From an uncultured bacterium (GTDB lineage Bacteria > Patescibacteriota > Gracilibacteria > Absconditabacterales > Absconditicoccaceae): DNA of 60,302 nucleotides. The stretch covers positions 1 through 60,302 of the forward strand of contig CAJZIX010000006.1 of NCBI GenBank assembly GCA_916049765.1, given 5' to 3'. The notes below the pieces were generated by a model. The model saw only the letters and a list, made by a program, of their open reading frames with translations. It had not been told where the DNA came from and did not search any database. The translations under genes and the position numbers were made by a program. Every line of letters begins with the position of its first letter. Position 1 is the stretch's first letter. Positions 52,546 to 60,302 of this stretch are shown one piece after another.

Positions 52546-53727
52546 ATGGCTAAAAAAGCTAGTGCCCCAGCGGCAAGCCAATTTACCGTTCCTGTAATCA
52601 AGGAAGGGCAAAAGGTAAAAGGAACCATCCTTAAAGAAATCGAGAACGGAGTTCTCGTAAACTGTGAAAATGGTGCATTTACTGGAGTGATTCTTTCCAA
52701 AGAAGCGAAAGAGCTCAAAAGATCTCAGTTTGATCTTAATCCATCTACTGAACTTGAGCTTGAAATCATCAATCCTGCAGTAAGACATGAAGATGGATAC
52801 TATATCGTATCAGTAACAAGACTTCTCCAATACGATGTATGGAAGTCTGTGATCGCAAAATTTGAAAAAGATGAAATCATTACCGTGGTTCCTACCGAAG
52901 CAAACCTTGGAGGACTTTTGATTGATATGCACGGTATCAAGGGATTCATCCCATTGTCTCAACTCGCTCCTATTCATTATCCTAGAGTAGAAGACGGCGA
53001 TCAGGAGGCAATCTTTGATAAACTTCTTGAGCTTATCGGACAGGAAATCAAAGTAAGAGTGATCAACATTGATGAAGAGGACAGAAGAATCATCCTTTCT
53101 GAAAGAGAAGCGCTCAAAGAAGAAAGAGAAAAGGTGCTTGCTGAACTTGAAGTTGGAAAGATCTTTGATGGAGTGGTTTCTGGAGTTTCTTCTTACGGAC
53201 TTTTCGTGACTATTGGAGGAACGGTTGAAGGACTTGTGCATATTTCAGAAATTACCTATGGACACGTGAACGATATTGATAAACTCGGACACATTGGAGA
53301 CAAGATGCAAGTTAAAGTCATCGGTCTTGAAAATGGAAAAATCTCACTCTCTAGTAAACAGCTCAAGGGAGATCCATGGGAGGAACTTCCAAAGAGATAC
53401 CAGGTTGGAGATATTATTGAAGGAGAAATCGTGAGATATGTTCCTTACGGAGTATTCGTGAGAGTATACGAAGATATCAACGGACTCGTGCACTTGAGTG
53501 AGCTTTCTCAGAAGTCAGTGAACAATCCAAACGAAATCGTGAAGCTTGGGCAGATCGTGAAAGCAAAATTGATCCTCATTGATCCAAAAAATAGAAAAAT
53601 CTGACTTTCTATGAAGGATTTGGAACCAAAATCAGCTGATGCCGAAGACAAACCAGCGAAAAGAACTCCAAAAGCAAAAGGAAGTCTTGAAGACGTGGTA
53701 AAGAAGATTGAAGAAAAGGAAGAATAA
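52546..53727 (+). CDS. rpsA: Ribosomal protein bS1-like, four S1 domains
   Basis: 393 residues with four S1 repeats: about 20-85, 105-185, 200-270 (GVVSGVSSYGLFVTIGGTVEGLVHISE) and 288-360 (GEIVRYVPYGVFVRVYEDINGLVHLSE), then a Lys/Glu-rich tail. S1 anchors mRNA to the 30S subunit, which matters where Shine-Dalgarno sequences are rare, as here. Of more than 30 Gly codons only one (KNRKI-G-LSM) is TGA. Four domains, compared with six in E. coli. Confidence 0.92.
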
Positions 53728-53752
53728 TCTTTCACTTCAGATCTCAAAAGAA

Positions 53753-53779
53753 AAATCCCGAATACTCGGGATTTTTTTA
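53753..53779 (+). terminator. Rho-independent terminator of rpsA
   Basis: AATCCCGA, loop ATAC, TCGGGATT, followed by T5 or more; 26 bases after the rpsA stop. Confidence 0.88.
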
Positions 53780-53880
53780 TTATATCTATAGTTTTGAGGA
53801 CTTCTTGTAGTAGCTTTTACGGAGAATATCTTACTCTTCTTTGGAGCTATTAAAGAATACGCCGTGAATAAAAATCGCTC

Positions 53881-55092
53881 CTAGCTGATGAAAGGAATCT
53901 TTACGCCTCGCCAGAAGATCAAATCCTTTAAGATAATGACCACCCCGAGAAGCATTAATGCCCAGAAGAATACAAAATTTACCCATCCTTCTACGCTTGC
54001 AAATTTCTCATCTTTGATGCGGAGGAGTTTTTGTAAGATAACTGCCCAGAATCTTCCTCCATCTAGAGCAGGAATCGGCAGAATGTTAAAGATGGCTAAG
54101 GCGAGAGAAAGCATTCCTCCAAAACCAAGAAAAATCAGAAATCAGAATTCTTCCAAAAGCTTTTCTCCAAATTTCACCGCTCCTACCGGTCAGGTAAGTT
54201 GGTTAAGCGCAGATTTAGTATCATTTACATTGAATGAAAAGAGTTGTTTTCCGATCCTTCAGAGTGAAGTCATGGTCAGATTTCGTTCTGCTTGTATCTC
54301 TTTGAGTCCAGCAAGCATTGCTCCTCCTATTCAAAATTTAATCGGCAAAACTTCCAGATCGCCTTCTTGACGGAAAACAATTCCGAGCTTACAGTCTTTT
54401 TCGCAGTCAAAAGTCTTTTCCTCTACAGAAGAATGCTCTATTCCTTCGGCAAAACGGATCGTATTTCATTCCGTATTAGAGAGCTTGGAGAGAACCTTAT
54501 TGATCGTCAGTGAAGAAACCGCAGTGCCGTTGATATCTACGAGAACCGATCAGCTTTTGAGTCCGATCTTTTCTGCGATACTTCAGGACAGTACTTCCTC
54601 TACGACGATGCCACTGTCTTTCAAGTCTCCGCTAAGGAATCCCTCATTTTTCAGAAAACTTAGGCTTGGCATCAGATAACTTTCAGAATAAATCCCTTGA
54701 AAATCATCAGGTAAAACTGACATTGGCTTGGTTCCAATCAAGAATAAGCTTGAAAAGATGATCCAAGCAACAAAAAAGTTCATTATCACCCCAGCAGAGA
54801 TGATGATCAATTTTTTCCAGAGCTTTGCTTTTACGAAGCTATCAGAATCGCGGTTTTCTTTTGCGTCCGTTCCATCTTCTCCTTTGAGAGAAACGAATCC
54901 ACCAAAAGGAAGCCAGTTGAGGGTATATTCAGTCCCAGATTTGTCTTTCCAGAGGGTACAAATTTTCGGCGGCATTCAGAGTCAGAATTCTTTTACTTGG
55001 ACCCCTGATTTCTTAGCAGCTGTGAAATGCCCTAATTCGTGGAGAATTACCAGCACAATAAAAACCAAAATTCAAAGGATAATTCAAAGCAT
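53881..55092 (-). CDS. rseP: RseP-type site-2 protease (M50 with PDZ)
   Basis: 403 residues. First helix with HELGHF (zinc), TLNWLPFGGFVSLKGED, a PDZ domain (SIAEKIGLKSGSVLVDINGTAV, around residues 170-190) and ILPIPALDGGRF as the second metal site. It cuts membrane proteins such as anti-sigma factors or signal-peptide remnants. Start ATG at 55092 is followed by two TGA-Gly (LGIILGILVF). Ends in TAG. Confidence 0.92.
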
Positions 55093-55176
55093 TTTCAAAA
55101 AGACAAAATAAAATCCGATAGATGACTATAGTAAATTTGTGGGATAAAACAAGAGAAAAATAGACGATAAAAGAAA

Positions 55177-55205
55177 AATCCTGAATGTAGTTCAGGATTC
55201 TTTTT
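55177..55205 (-). terminator. Rho-independent terminator
   Basis: AATCCTGAA/TTCAGGATT 9-bp stem, loop TGTAG, 22 bases downstream of the DUF6261-like stop; the minus strand has a T-run (weak). Confidence 0.7.
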
Positions 55206-55226
55206 GTAGTGAGGTAGATTATTTTT

Positions 55227-55997
55227 TTAGCTTCCAGCTCCATCGTTTTCTTGTTCTTCCTCTTCGTCAGGTTTGAGATGCACGAGTCCATTTCTCTGTC
55301 TTCGTGCGACCATCGTTGCTTTGATGAGGTTATTGAGGCTCGTGATGGCTTTTTGGCTTTCTGGGAGTGGACTTACGACATTGAGGGCAAAGAGTTTAGT
55401 TGAGAGGGCATCATATTGCAGATCCATCTCGCTACGAAGCGGTTTGGTCGCGATAAAGGTCGCTGCAAGTCCTTCATTCGTGCGATGTTCTAGGAGCTGT
55501 TCATAATCTTCATTCAGCTTTTTGAGTTTGGTGAGGACGGTCATGAGCTGAAGGGTTTGCAGTGGAGCGGTATATTTACCTTGCTGGGCATCAAGCAGTA
55601 ATCCTTTGATGAGCTGGGTTTCTTGACGGTTCGGCTTTTTCTGAATGCCACGATATTGGATCAAGAAATCGCCGAGTTGTGTTGCTGCCGCCTCGCTCTC
55701 AGGAACTGGCGACCTCATCTCTGAGGAAATCTTCATAAAAAAATAGGTTAAAAGCTGATCACGATCGTTGTCCAATTGCACTAAGGCTTCAGAATTTTCA
55801 TCTTTTTTGAGTTGCATATTCGCATCTATCATCTTGTTGAGGTTCGCTTTGAAGGCTTTTCGGTCGGCTTCGGCGATCCCGAGTTTCGCGATGGTTCCTT
55901 GTTCAATAATCTGAGCAAAGGAATCCATAAACGCTCCGTATTCTGCATTATTGAGTCTTTTTAAGCTCAGAGATTTAAGTTTTGTTATGCTTGTCAT
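55227..55997 (-). CDS. DUF6261-like protein, probably acquired
   Basis: 256 residues, helical, no signal peptide. The start SLKRLNNAEYGAFMDSFAQII and the end VARRQRNGLVHLKPDEEEE recall the DUF6261 family, which I know from Bacteroidales; function unknown. None of about eleven Gly codons is TGA, and base composition is visibly richer in G and C than in flanking genes (many GCG, CTG, CGG-type codons). It is preceded by a 41-bp tandem repeat array and palindromic elements. Together these suggest lateral transfer from a standard-code bacterium. Confidence 0.6.
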   Translation of the reverse strand: MTSITKLKSLSLKRLNNAEYGAFMDSFAQIIEQGTIAKLGIAEADRKAFKANLNKMIDANMQLKKDENSEALVQLDNDRDQLLTYFFMKISSEMRSPVPESEAAATQLGDFLIQYRGIQKKPNRQETQLIKGLLLDAQQGKYTAPLQTLQLMTVLTKLKKLNEDYEQLLEHRTNEGLAATFIATKPLRSEMDLQYDALSTKLFALNVVSPLPESQKAITSLNNLIKATMVARRQRNGLVHLKPDEEEEQENDGAGS

Positions 55998-56057
55998 TTT
56001 CTTTCTTGATTAGGGAATAAAAAATGATCTTTGGGTGAAAATAGCTTAGTTTAGCGG

Positions 56058-56303
56058 AATTCCCCACTGTAAAATGGTGTCCGCAGACGGTTTGAGCAAA
56101 TTCCCCACTGTGAAATGGTGTCCGCAGATGGTTTGAGCAAATTCCCAGCTGTGAAATGGTATCCGCAGACGGTTTGAGCAAATTCCCAGCTGTGAAACAG
56201 TCTCCGCAGACGGTTTAAGTAAATTCCCCACTGTGAAATGGTGTTCGCAGACAGTTTGAGTAAATTCCCAGCTGTGAAACAGTCTCCGCATTCGGTTGAA
56301 GAG
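56058..56303. repeat. Six 41-bp tandem repeats
   Basis: Units start at 56058, 56099, 56140, 56181, 56222 and 56263 with AATTCCC and contain (C/A)CTGTGAAA...CCGCAGACGGTTTGAG. Variants alternate between CCCCACTG..TGGTGT and CCCAGCTG..CAGTCT forms. There are no unique spacers, so it is not a CRISPR array. The period is not a multiple of three, and the ORFs seen across it are repeat artefacts. Confidence 0.92.
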
Positions 56304-56309
56304 TAGTTG

Positions 56310-56555
56310 GTCATCGCGAGTGTTAGCGTGGCGATTCAGTTGAAATCCAATTCGCTTATTCTCTGGATTGCTTCACTGCGTTCGCAATGACGGGCAGGTG
56401 ATACTGGATTGCTTCACTGCGTTCGCAATGACGAGTAGCTGTCATCGCGAGGCGAAGCCGTGGCGATCCAGTTGGAAGCACATCTGGATTGCTTCACTGC
56501 GTTCGCAATGACGAGTAGGTGATACTGGATTGCTTCACTGCGTTCGCAAGGACAA
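56310..56555. repeat. Cluster of MITE-like palindromic elements
   Basis: Right arms CTGGATTGCTTCACTGCGTT occur at about 56362, 56404, 56484 and 56525; left arms GTCATCGCGAG...GTGGCGAT(T/C)CAG at 56310 and 56441 are their inverted partners. The same arms make the element at 43234. The following 56560-56829 holds a strong hairpin (CTTCCTCGCAGGGAGGAAG near 56650) and no gene. Confidence 0.85.
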
Positions 56556-56829
56556 GTGAGTGAAATGGTAGTGCTTTACGAATTATAAGACATCCTCAAG
56601 GGAAGAGGCATGCTTATACAGAGCGACGGCTAAGCTCTGGAATCTACCTTCCTCGCAGGGAGGAAGTTTACTAGTTTCAGTCTATAGGTAGGGGAGAGGA
56701 TTTCAAGGGGAAGTTAGAAAAAAGAAGTAAAGAAATGATATATGCTCTTTGATAAGAATAATATTCATCCACTCCACACGGAGGGGGCTATTTGTTTCAT
56801 CAGACAAAACCAGACTTTAACCTTTCATC

Positions 56830-57075
56830 ATGGGCATCACTGATGTTCTAGGAATCGTGGTTGAGAATGTTCTCCCATTCCGACCGCTACCAGACCAGCC
56901 GCCAGAAGCAATCATGCTAGGATATACAAGAGGAGTATTCAAATACTGATTCTTATTGTTCGTTGGTATTTTTTTTTCATCTTCTGCTAAGAGGTTAATA
57001 AAACAACCAACAGTGAATATACCGTTTATCCCAAAAAAAGCAACTTCTTATTCGAGATTATTTTTTAAACGATAG
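56830..57075 (+). CDS. Small membrane protein, unknown
   Basis: 81 residues read through one TGA-Gly, TAG stop. An N-terminal soluble part (VENVLPFRPLPDQPPEA) is followed by one membrane helix (GFLLFVGIFFSSSA) and a basic tail (KKATSYSRLFFKR). No family recognised. The continuous frame with normal composition in an otherwise repeat-rich region supports a real gene. Confidence 0.5.
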
Positions 57076-57264
57076 AGAAATTGGTGACTTATGTATTCCT
57101 GAAACTTAGTGTTAAGTTCAAAAACGGCATAGCCTTATATAAGATGAGAAGAATACATTATTTATAATAAAAAACTAAGAATGATTCTTTTTATGATAAA
57201 TTTTCCTTGCAATTCACAAGAAAAATAGTATTTTTTAGTCAGTTTTTTATTCTTTTCTAAGAGC

Positions 57265-58206
57265 ATGGAAACACATCGCAAAGTTATTATTATAGGATCA
57301 GGTCCTGCAGGGCATACTGCTGCTATTTATGCAGGGAAAGCCTTACTCAAGCCACTGATGTTTGAGGGATTTATGGCAGGAGGGATCGCAGCAGGAGGAC
57401 AGCTCACCACAACGACGGTTATTGAAAATTTCCCTGGATTTCCTACAGGGATTGATGGAAGTGAACTGATGCTCCAGATGAGGCAGCAATCGCTTAACGC
57501 AGGAGCAGAAATTCAGACGAAAACGGTGGATTCCGTAGATCTTTCCTCGAGGCCTTTCAAAGTGCAGGTAGGAAAAGATCAATATACTGCTGAAAGTTTG
57601 ATCATTGCGACGGGAGCTACGGCCAAGAGAATGGGGCTTCCGGGAGAAGAGCAGTTTTGGCAAAAGTGAGTCTCTGCCTGTGCTATCTGCGATGGAGGAT
57701 TGCCGATTTTTAGGAATAAAAGGATTGTAGTGATTGGAGGAGGAGATGCTGCACTAGAGGAGGCGATTCATCTGACGCATTTCGCGAGTGAAGTCAAGCT
57801 CCTCGTGAGGAGAGATCAGCTGAGAGCTTCTAAAGCAATGCAAGAAAAGGCTTTTGCAAACGAAAAAATTGAAATCTTACGGAATACCGAGGCAACGGAG
57901 CTTGTAGGAGAACAGCTTTTAAACGGAGTTTGGACTATCAATAATAAAACACAAGAAAAAAAGCTGATTGAATGTGCTGGGTTGTTTTATGCTATCGGAC
58001 ATACTCCAAATACCGCTTTCCTCAATTGACAATTAGAGCTTGATGAAACCGGCTATATCAAAACCCAGCCGTGAAGCACAAAGACGAGCATTCAGGGAGT
58101 CTTCGCTGCATGAGATGTGCAAGATAGAATATTCAGGCAGGCTATCACTTCAGCAGGAACCGGATGTATGGCGGCACTCGAAGCAGAAAAGTTTTTACAA
58201 GCCTAA
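57265..58206 (+). CDS. trxB: Thioredoxin reductase
   Basis: 313 residues. FAD motif IIGSGPAGHTAAIYA, GGQLTTTTVIENFPGFP, active site SACAICDGG (CxxC as CAIC; usual CATC), NADPH motif VVIGGGDAALEEAIHL, and the second FAD motif VFAAGDVQD (the Gly is TGA). It passes electrons from NADPH to thioredoxin. Four or more TGA-Gly codons, all at places expected to be Gly. Confidence 0.93.
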
Positions 58207-58252
58207 AGAAAAAAATAGCTAGTATTTTCTACGACGTTTCACAGTTAAAAAA

Positions 58253-58283
58253 AAGAGGCTCTATCGCTTGAGCTTCTTTTTTG
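58253..58283. terminator. Bidirectional terminator
   Basis: AAGAGGCTC (58253-58261), loop TATCGCTT, GAGCTTCTT (58270-58278), A-run before and T-run after; between trxB and the convergent gene at 58303. Confidence 0.75.
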
Positions 58284-58302
58284 ATACATAAAGGAGAGTT
58301 TT

Positions 58303-58764
58303 CTATTCTACCTCACTAAATCTTGGGAAAAAAAGATAGACAATCGTATAAAATGAATCAATTACTTTATCCAATCCTTTCTCCTGTTTCAGCATTTTTT
58401 CGGTTAAAATTCATTCTAGTTTAAACATCTCAATTTCTACTTGTTTCCCGAGAGTTTGAAAAGATGTTGAATCTGTATTGTTGCGATCATTAAGTTCACG
58501 AAATTCCCAAAATAATTCAGGATAGGTTTCCGTAAATCTCGCAAAAAGCTGTCCTCATTTAGTCCTCTTGATGGCTTGAATTTTTTCTTCTATGTAGGTC
58601 TTGATGATATTCTTGACTTGCTTTTTTTCTTGATCAGAAAGTGAAGAAAAAAGAGGTCAAAAAGCTGGATGTTGTTCTAAATCAGAAAGATAGGGGATCT
58701 TCTTTGTTGATGATTCGCAGTTCGCAAGTATATTTTTGATTTGTTCAATTTCTTGAGCTTGCAT
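58303..58764 (-). CDS. Unknown 153-residue helical protein
   Basis: Complete frame with three TGA-Gly codons, TAG stop. Charged, helical, no signal or membrane segment (QAQEIEQIKNILANCE; LFWEFRELNDRNNTDS). No family recognised. It ends at the shared terminator with trxB and is a single-gene unit. Confidence 0.6.
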
Positions 58765-58863
58765 AAAATGTTGGATTATTCGTATATAAAAAATCTCTCA
58801 TGAAGAGAGAATTTCTTGTAACTTTAAGTATGAGTATTTGCCTCATAAAAGCAAGTGATTTTT

Positions 58864-59295
58864 TTAACTACCTCCTCTTGCTAAAAACTGCACGAGCCTG
58901 ATGATAATCAGTGAAAGCGTTACGATAACCATTCCGATGAGTGAATATTTGATTCCATTTTTCGCTTTATTTTTGAGTCAGCTATCTACGGTAGAAAAGA
59001 TATACAAGAATCCTGAGAAAATCAATGCAACCGTTACGACTGTTCCAATAAATGTTGTTGCTCAAAGCACAATATCTTGGATAAAACGCATTACAGAGGT
59101 TCTTTCTCATGGAGCTCTATTTTTCTTCACATTTGTGGCATCGTAGATTGAAAACGTGCTCGTTCCATCAATCATACTTTGCGAGGTTAGATTGATTCCG
59201 AAGTTATCGTTAGCAGTAGTTGTAAAAGAAGGTAGTCCGAAAAAAGCTATTCCACACAACAAAAGAAATCAGAATTTTTTGACTTGTGAAAACAT
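58864..59295 (-). CDS. Small exported membrane protein, pilin/VirB2-like topology
   Basis: 143 residues. N-terminal signal-like segment (FGFLLLCGIAFFGLPSFT), a short outside part, then two membrane helices (ATTFIGTVVTVALIFSGFLYIF and YSLIGMVIVTLSLIIIRLVQFL) joined by a basic loop. This plan resembles VirB2/TrbC-type pilins and the related small membrane proteins common in CPR bacteria; sequence support is weak. Several TGA-Gly codons. Confidence 0.6.
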
Positions 59296-59320
59296 TTTCT
59301 TCAGATGAAAAAAGATAAAA

Positions 59321-59479
59321 TTATTGAATTTCAGCATTAACTGGAGTTTTTGATGAAGTTGCTGTCTGTTTATTATCTCCAGCTCCCAAAAGCATAATAA
59401 AACTACCAAAAACTAGGGAAATCGCAGCAATCACGAGGATAATGACCGTAATCCATTTGAGACCAGCACTTCTTTTCAT
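59321..59479 (-). CDS. Very small single-pass membrane protein
   Basis: 52 residues: basic N-terminus, one helix (WITVIILVIAAISLVFGSFIMLLGAG) and a short polar tail (TSSKTPVNAEIQ). TAA stop at 59321, 25 bases before the start of the next membrane protein, so they probably form one operon. Too short for family assignment. Confidence 0.5.
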   Translation of the reverse strand: MKRSAGLKWITVIILVIAAISLVFGSFIMLLGAGDNKQTATSSKTPVNAEIQ

Positions 59480-59610
59480 TTCAAATTGTAACAACAAAAT
59501 AAAAACTGATTTCAGACTATTATTTTGACCTTAAAAATCAAGCGATTTTTGTTTTTTATTTTCTGAAAATTTGATGATGGAGAGCCTAGATGTTTTTTTT
59601 AGTACTTTCA

Positions 59611-59638
59611 GTTGCATTAGAAAAGTAATTTGCTATAT
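59611..59638 (+). promoter_or_regulatory. Promoter of rnpB
   Basis: TTGCAT (59611-59616) and TATATA (59633-59638), spacer 16, ending 6 bases before the RNA's first stem. Confidence 0.65.
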
Positions 59639-59644
59639 ATGCTT

Positions 59645-59966
59645 TGTTGGTCTAGAGAGTTCGCTCAGTGATGGGTGAGGAAAGTCCTGGCACTCGAACT
59701 TCGTTGTCTTCTAACAGAAGCTGGAACTTCCCGTAAGGGAGCAAACGAAAGTGCCACAGAGATTAAACTACTCCAAACCTTTGGAGGAAAGGTGAAACAT
59801 AAGGGTTGATGATTATCATACCTTTACTCAATTAGATTGATGATCTGATGAGGGGTAAACCGCAACGAGTGCAAGCTTATCATACTTGATATGGAAGTGC
59901 AAAGATCGCTATAAGCGATAGTAGATAAATGCTCTCTAATACAGAACCAGGCTTATTGGATCAACA
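59645..59966 (+). ncRNA. rnpB: RNase P RNA, bacterial type
   Basis: P1 pairs TGTTGGTC (59645-59652) with GATCAACA (59959-59966). The conserved core is present: GAGGAAAGTCC (P4 5' region, about 59679), GCCACAGAGA (CR-II), GGTAAACCGCAACGAGTGCAA (CR-III region) and ACAGAACCAGGCTTA at the 3' end; the usual form is ACAGAACCCGGCTTA, so one base deviates. It cleaves tRNA 5' leaders. tRNA-Trp follows after five bases and is probably cut from the same transcript. Confidence 0.93.
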
Positions 59967-59971
59967 TCAAA

Positions 59972-60043
59972 AGGGCCGTAGCTCAGTGGTAGAGCGGGAG
60001 TCTCCAAAGCTCCGCGTCGCGAGTTCGATTCTTGCCAGCCCTG
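59972..60043 (+). tRNA. tRNA-Trp (anticodon CCA)
   Basis: 72 bases. Acceptor AGGGCCG pairs CAGCCCT with one C-A mismatch; D-arm GCTC/GAGC; anticodon stem GGAGT/GCTCC with loop CTCCAAA (CCA, reads UGG only); T-arm GCGAG/CTTGC. UGA cannot be read by this tRNA without wobble, in line with UGA meaning Gly. No encoded CCA end. Confidence 0.9.
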
Positions 60044-60055
60044 AATCAAGTTGAA

Positions 60056-60082
60056 AATGCTGAATTAAGTCAGTATTTTTTT
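60056..60082 (+). terminator. Terminator of the rnpB-tRNA-Trp transcript
   Basis: AATGCTGA, loop ATTAAG, TCAGTATT, followed by a T-run; 12 bases after tRNA-Trp. Confidence 0.8.
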
Positions 60083-60110
60083 AATTAAAACTTTTTATCT
60101 GCTTGATTTT

Positions 60111-60157
60111 TATAATAAGAAAAATATGGTAAAGGAGAATTTTTATCTCCTTTTTTC
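60111..60157 (+). promoter_or_regulatory. Promoter -10 box and terminator-like hairpin in front of cas12a
   Basis: TATAAT at 60111-60116, then AAAGGAGA (60132-60139), loop, TCTCCTTT (60146-60153) and more T, ending 8 bases before the cas12a ATG. It could attenuate transcription; the GGAG would also be hidden in the stem. No Cas12a direct-repeat signature (TCTAC...GTAGA) is seen. Confidence 0.5.
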
Positions 60158-60164
60158 TAAAAAG

Positions 60165-60302
60165 ATGAAATCAGACCTTTTTTCTCCTTTCACCAACCTC
60201 TATCCTATCCAAAAAACCCTTCGCCGAGAGCTAAAACCGCTCAACGAAAATTTTCAACACGATCCAGCTCTTAGCGCACTCCGAAACTCAGAAATTCCAC
60301 AG
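60165..60302 (+). CDS. cas12a: Cas12a-like type V CRISPR nuclease (3' partial)
   Basis: The first 46 codons run to the window end. MKSDLFSPFTNLYPIQKTLR followed by RELKPL matches the Cas12a N-terminus (F.N.Y..SKTLRFEL.P.G in Francisella, Acidaminococcus and others), where the WED-I strand begins. R replaces the usual F in KTLRF. Cas12a2 begins similarly, so V-A is likely but not certain. No TGA in this part. No CRISPR array, cas1, cas2 or cas4 is within the window; they would lie downstream. Confidence 0.72.
   Translation, partial: MKSDLFSPFTNLYPIQKTLRRELKPLNENFQHDPALSALRNSEIPQ

Noticed and set aside
56058..56303. CRISPR array
   Set aside because: The whole 41-bp unit repeats with no unique spacers and no cas gene adjoins; it is a tandem repeat.
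56046..56314. Two overlapping minus-strand ORFs of 81 and 87 codons
   Set aside because: They are translations of the 41-bp repeat in different frames, with no start context or non-repeat sequence.
60132..60157. Cas12a direct repeat upstream of cas12a
   Set aside because: The hairpin is GGAGA/TCTCC with a T-run, not the TCTAC...GTAGA stem of Cas12a crRNA, and it is single-copy.
1..60302. Widespread apparent nonsense mutations (dozens of genes cut into 60-300 residue fragments)
   Set aside because: All internal stops are TGA and fall at Gly positions; frames are otherwise intact, so this is code 25 rather than pseudogenes.

Overview
This 60.3 kb window comes from a bacterium that reads UGA as glycine (genetic code 25), as known in Absconditabacteria (SR1) and Gracilibacteria. 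Under the standard code nearly every gene breaks at in-frame TGA. Read with TGA as Gly and only TAA/TAG as stops, the fragments fuse into full-length families, and TGA falls where Gly is invariant: the RuvB P-loop (26477 and 26492), the LSGGE signature of the FtsE-like ATPase, the P-loop of MiaA and the AGD motif of TrxB. Only release factor 1 (UAA/UAG) is seen, and the tRNA-Trp has a CCA anticodon. The DNA is AT-rich, -35/-10 boxes are often near consensus with a 16-18 bp spacer, and clear Shine-Dalgarno sequences are rare. I cannot choose between the two phyla.

Layout. 0-8.5 kb: Obg C-terminus, two lipoproteins, RlmH, a large RelA/SpoT-like protein, HemW, a pseudouridine synthase, alanine racemase and RimO. 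8.5-16.2 kb (minus): RF1, a GmrSD-type restriction enzyme fused to an AlbA_2 domain, a site-2 protease, a membrane-anchored family-5 solute-binding protein, SecG and unknown proteins. 16.3-19 kb: a LepA that lacks its GTPase domain, then a small structured RNA followed by an Abi_2 HEPN gene (AbiF-like RNA/toxin pair). 19-31.5 kb: RsuA-type synthase, a peptidoglycan-binding-domain protein with a probable frameshift, YhgE/Pip, IF-2, RuvB, guanine deaminase, trigger factor and two unknown proteins.

31.5-43.2 kb: CPBP protease, HAD protein, HU, alpha/beta hydrolase, MetAP, a candidate structured RNA, Lgt, DUF2461, then a minus-strand membrane/HIT/EEP run and an ATPase-KH protein. 43.4-51.9 kb: a degenerate pyruvate kinase, a cell-wall cluster (FtsE-like ATPase, unknown, 3D domain, NlpC/P60), MiaA, RsmG, RNase H, a C39-like peptidase and an M29 aminopeptidase. 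52-60.3 kb: tRNA-Arg, S15, S1, RseP, a foreign-looking DUF6261-type gene with tandem and palindromic repeats, TrxB, small membrane proteins, RNase P RNA, tRNA-Trp and the first 46 codons of a Cas12a-like nuclease that runs off the end.

Taken together: a reduced genome dominated by translation, RNA modification, envelope proteolysis and peptidoglycan genes, with three unlinked defence loci (GmrSD-AlbA_2, RNA+Abi_2, Cas12a). A short word, AAARTCTGAYTTT, recurs on both strands far more often than expected and may be an uptake- or Chi-like sequence.
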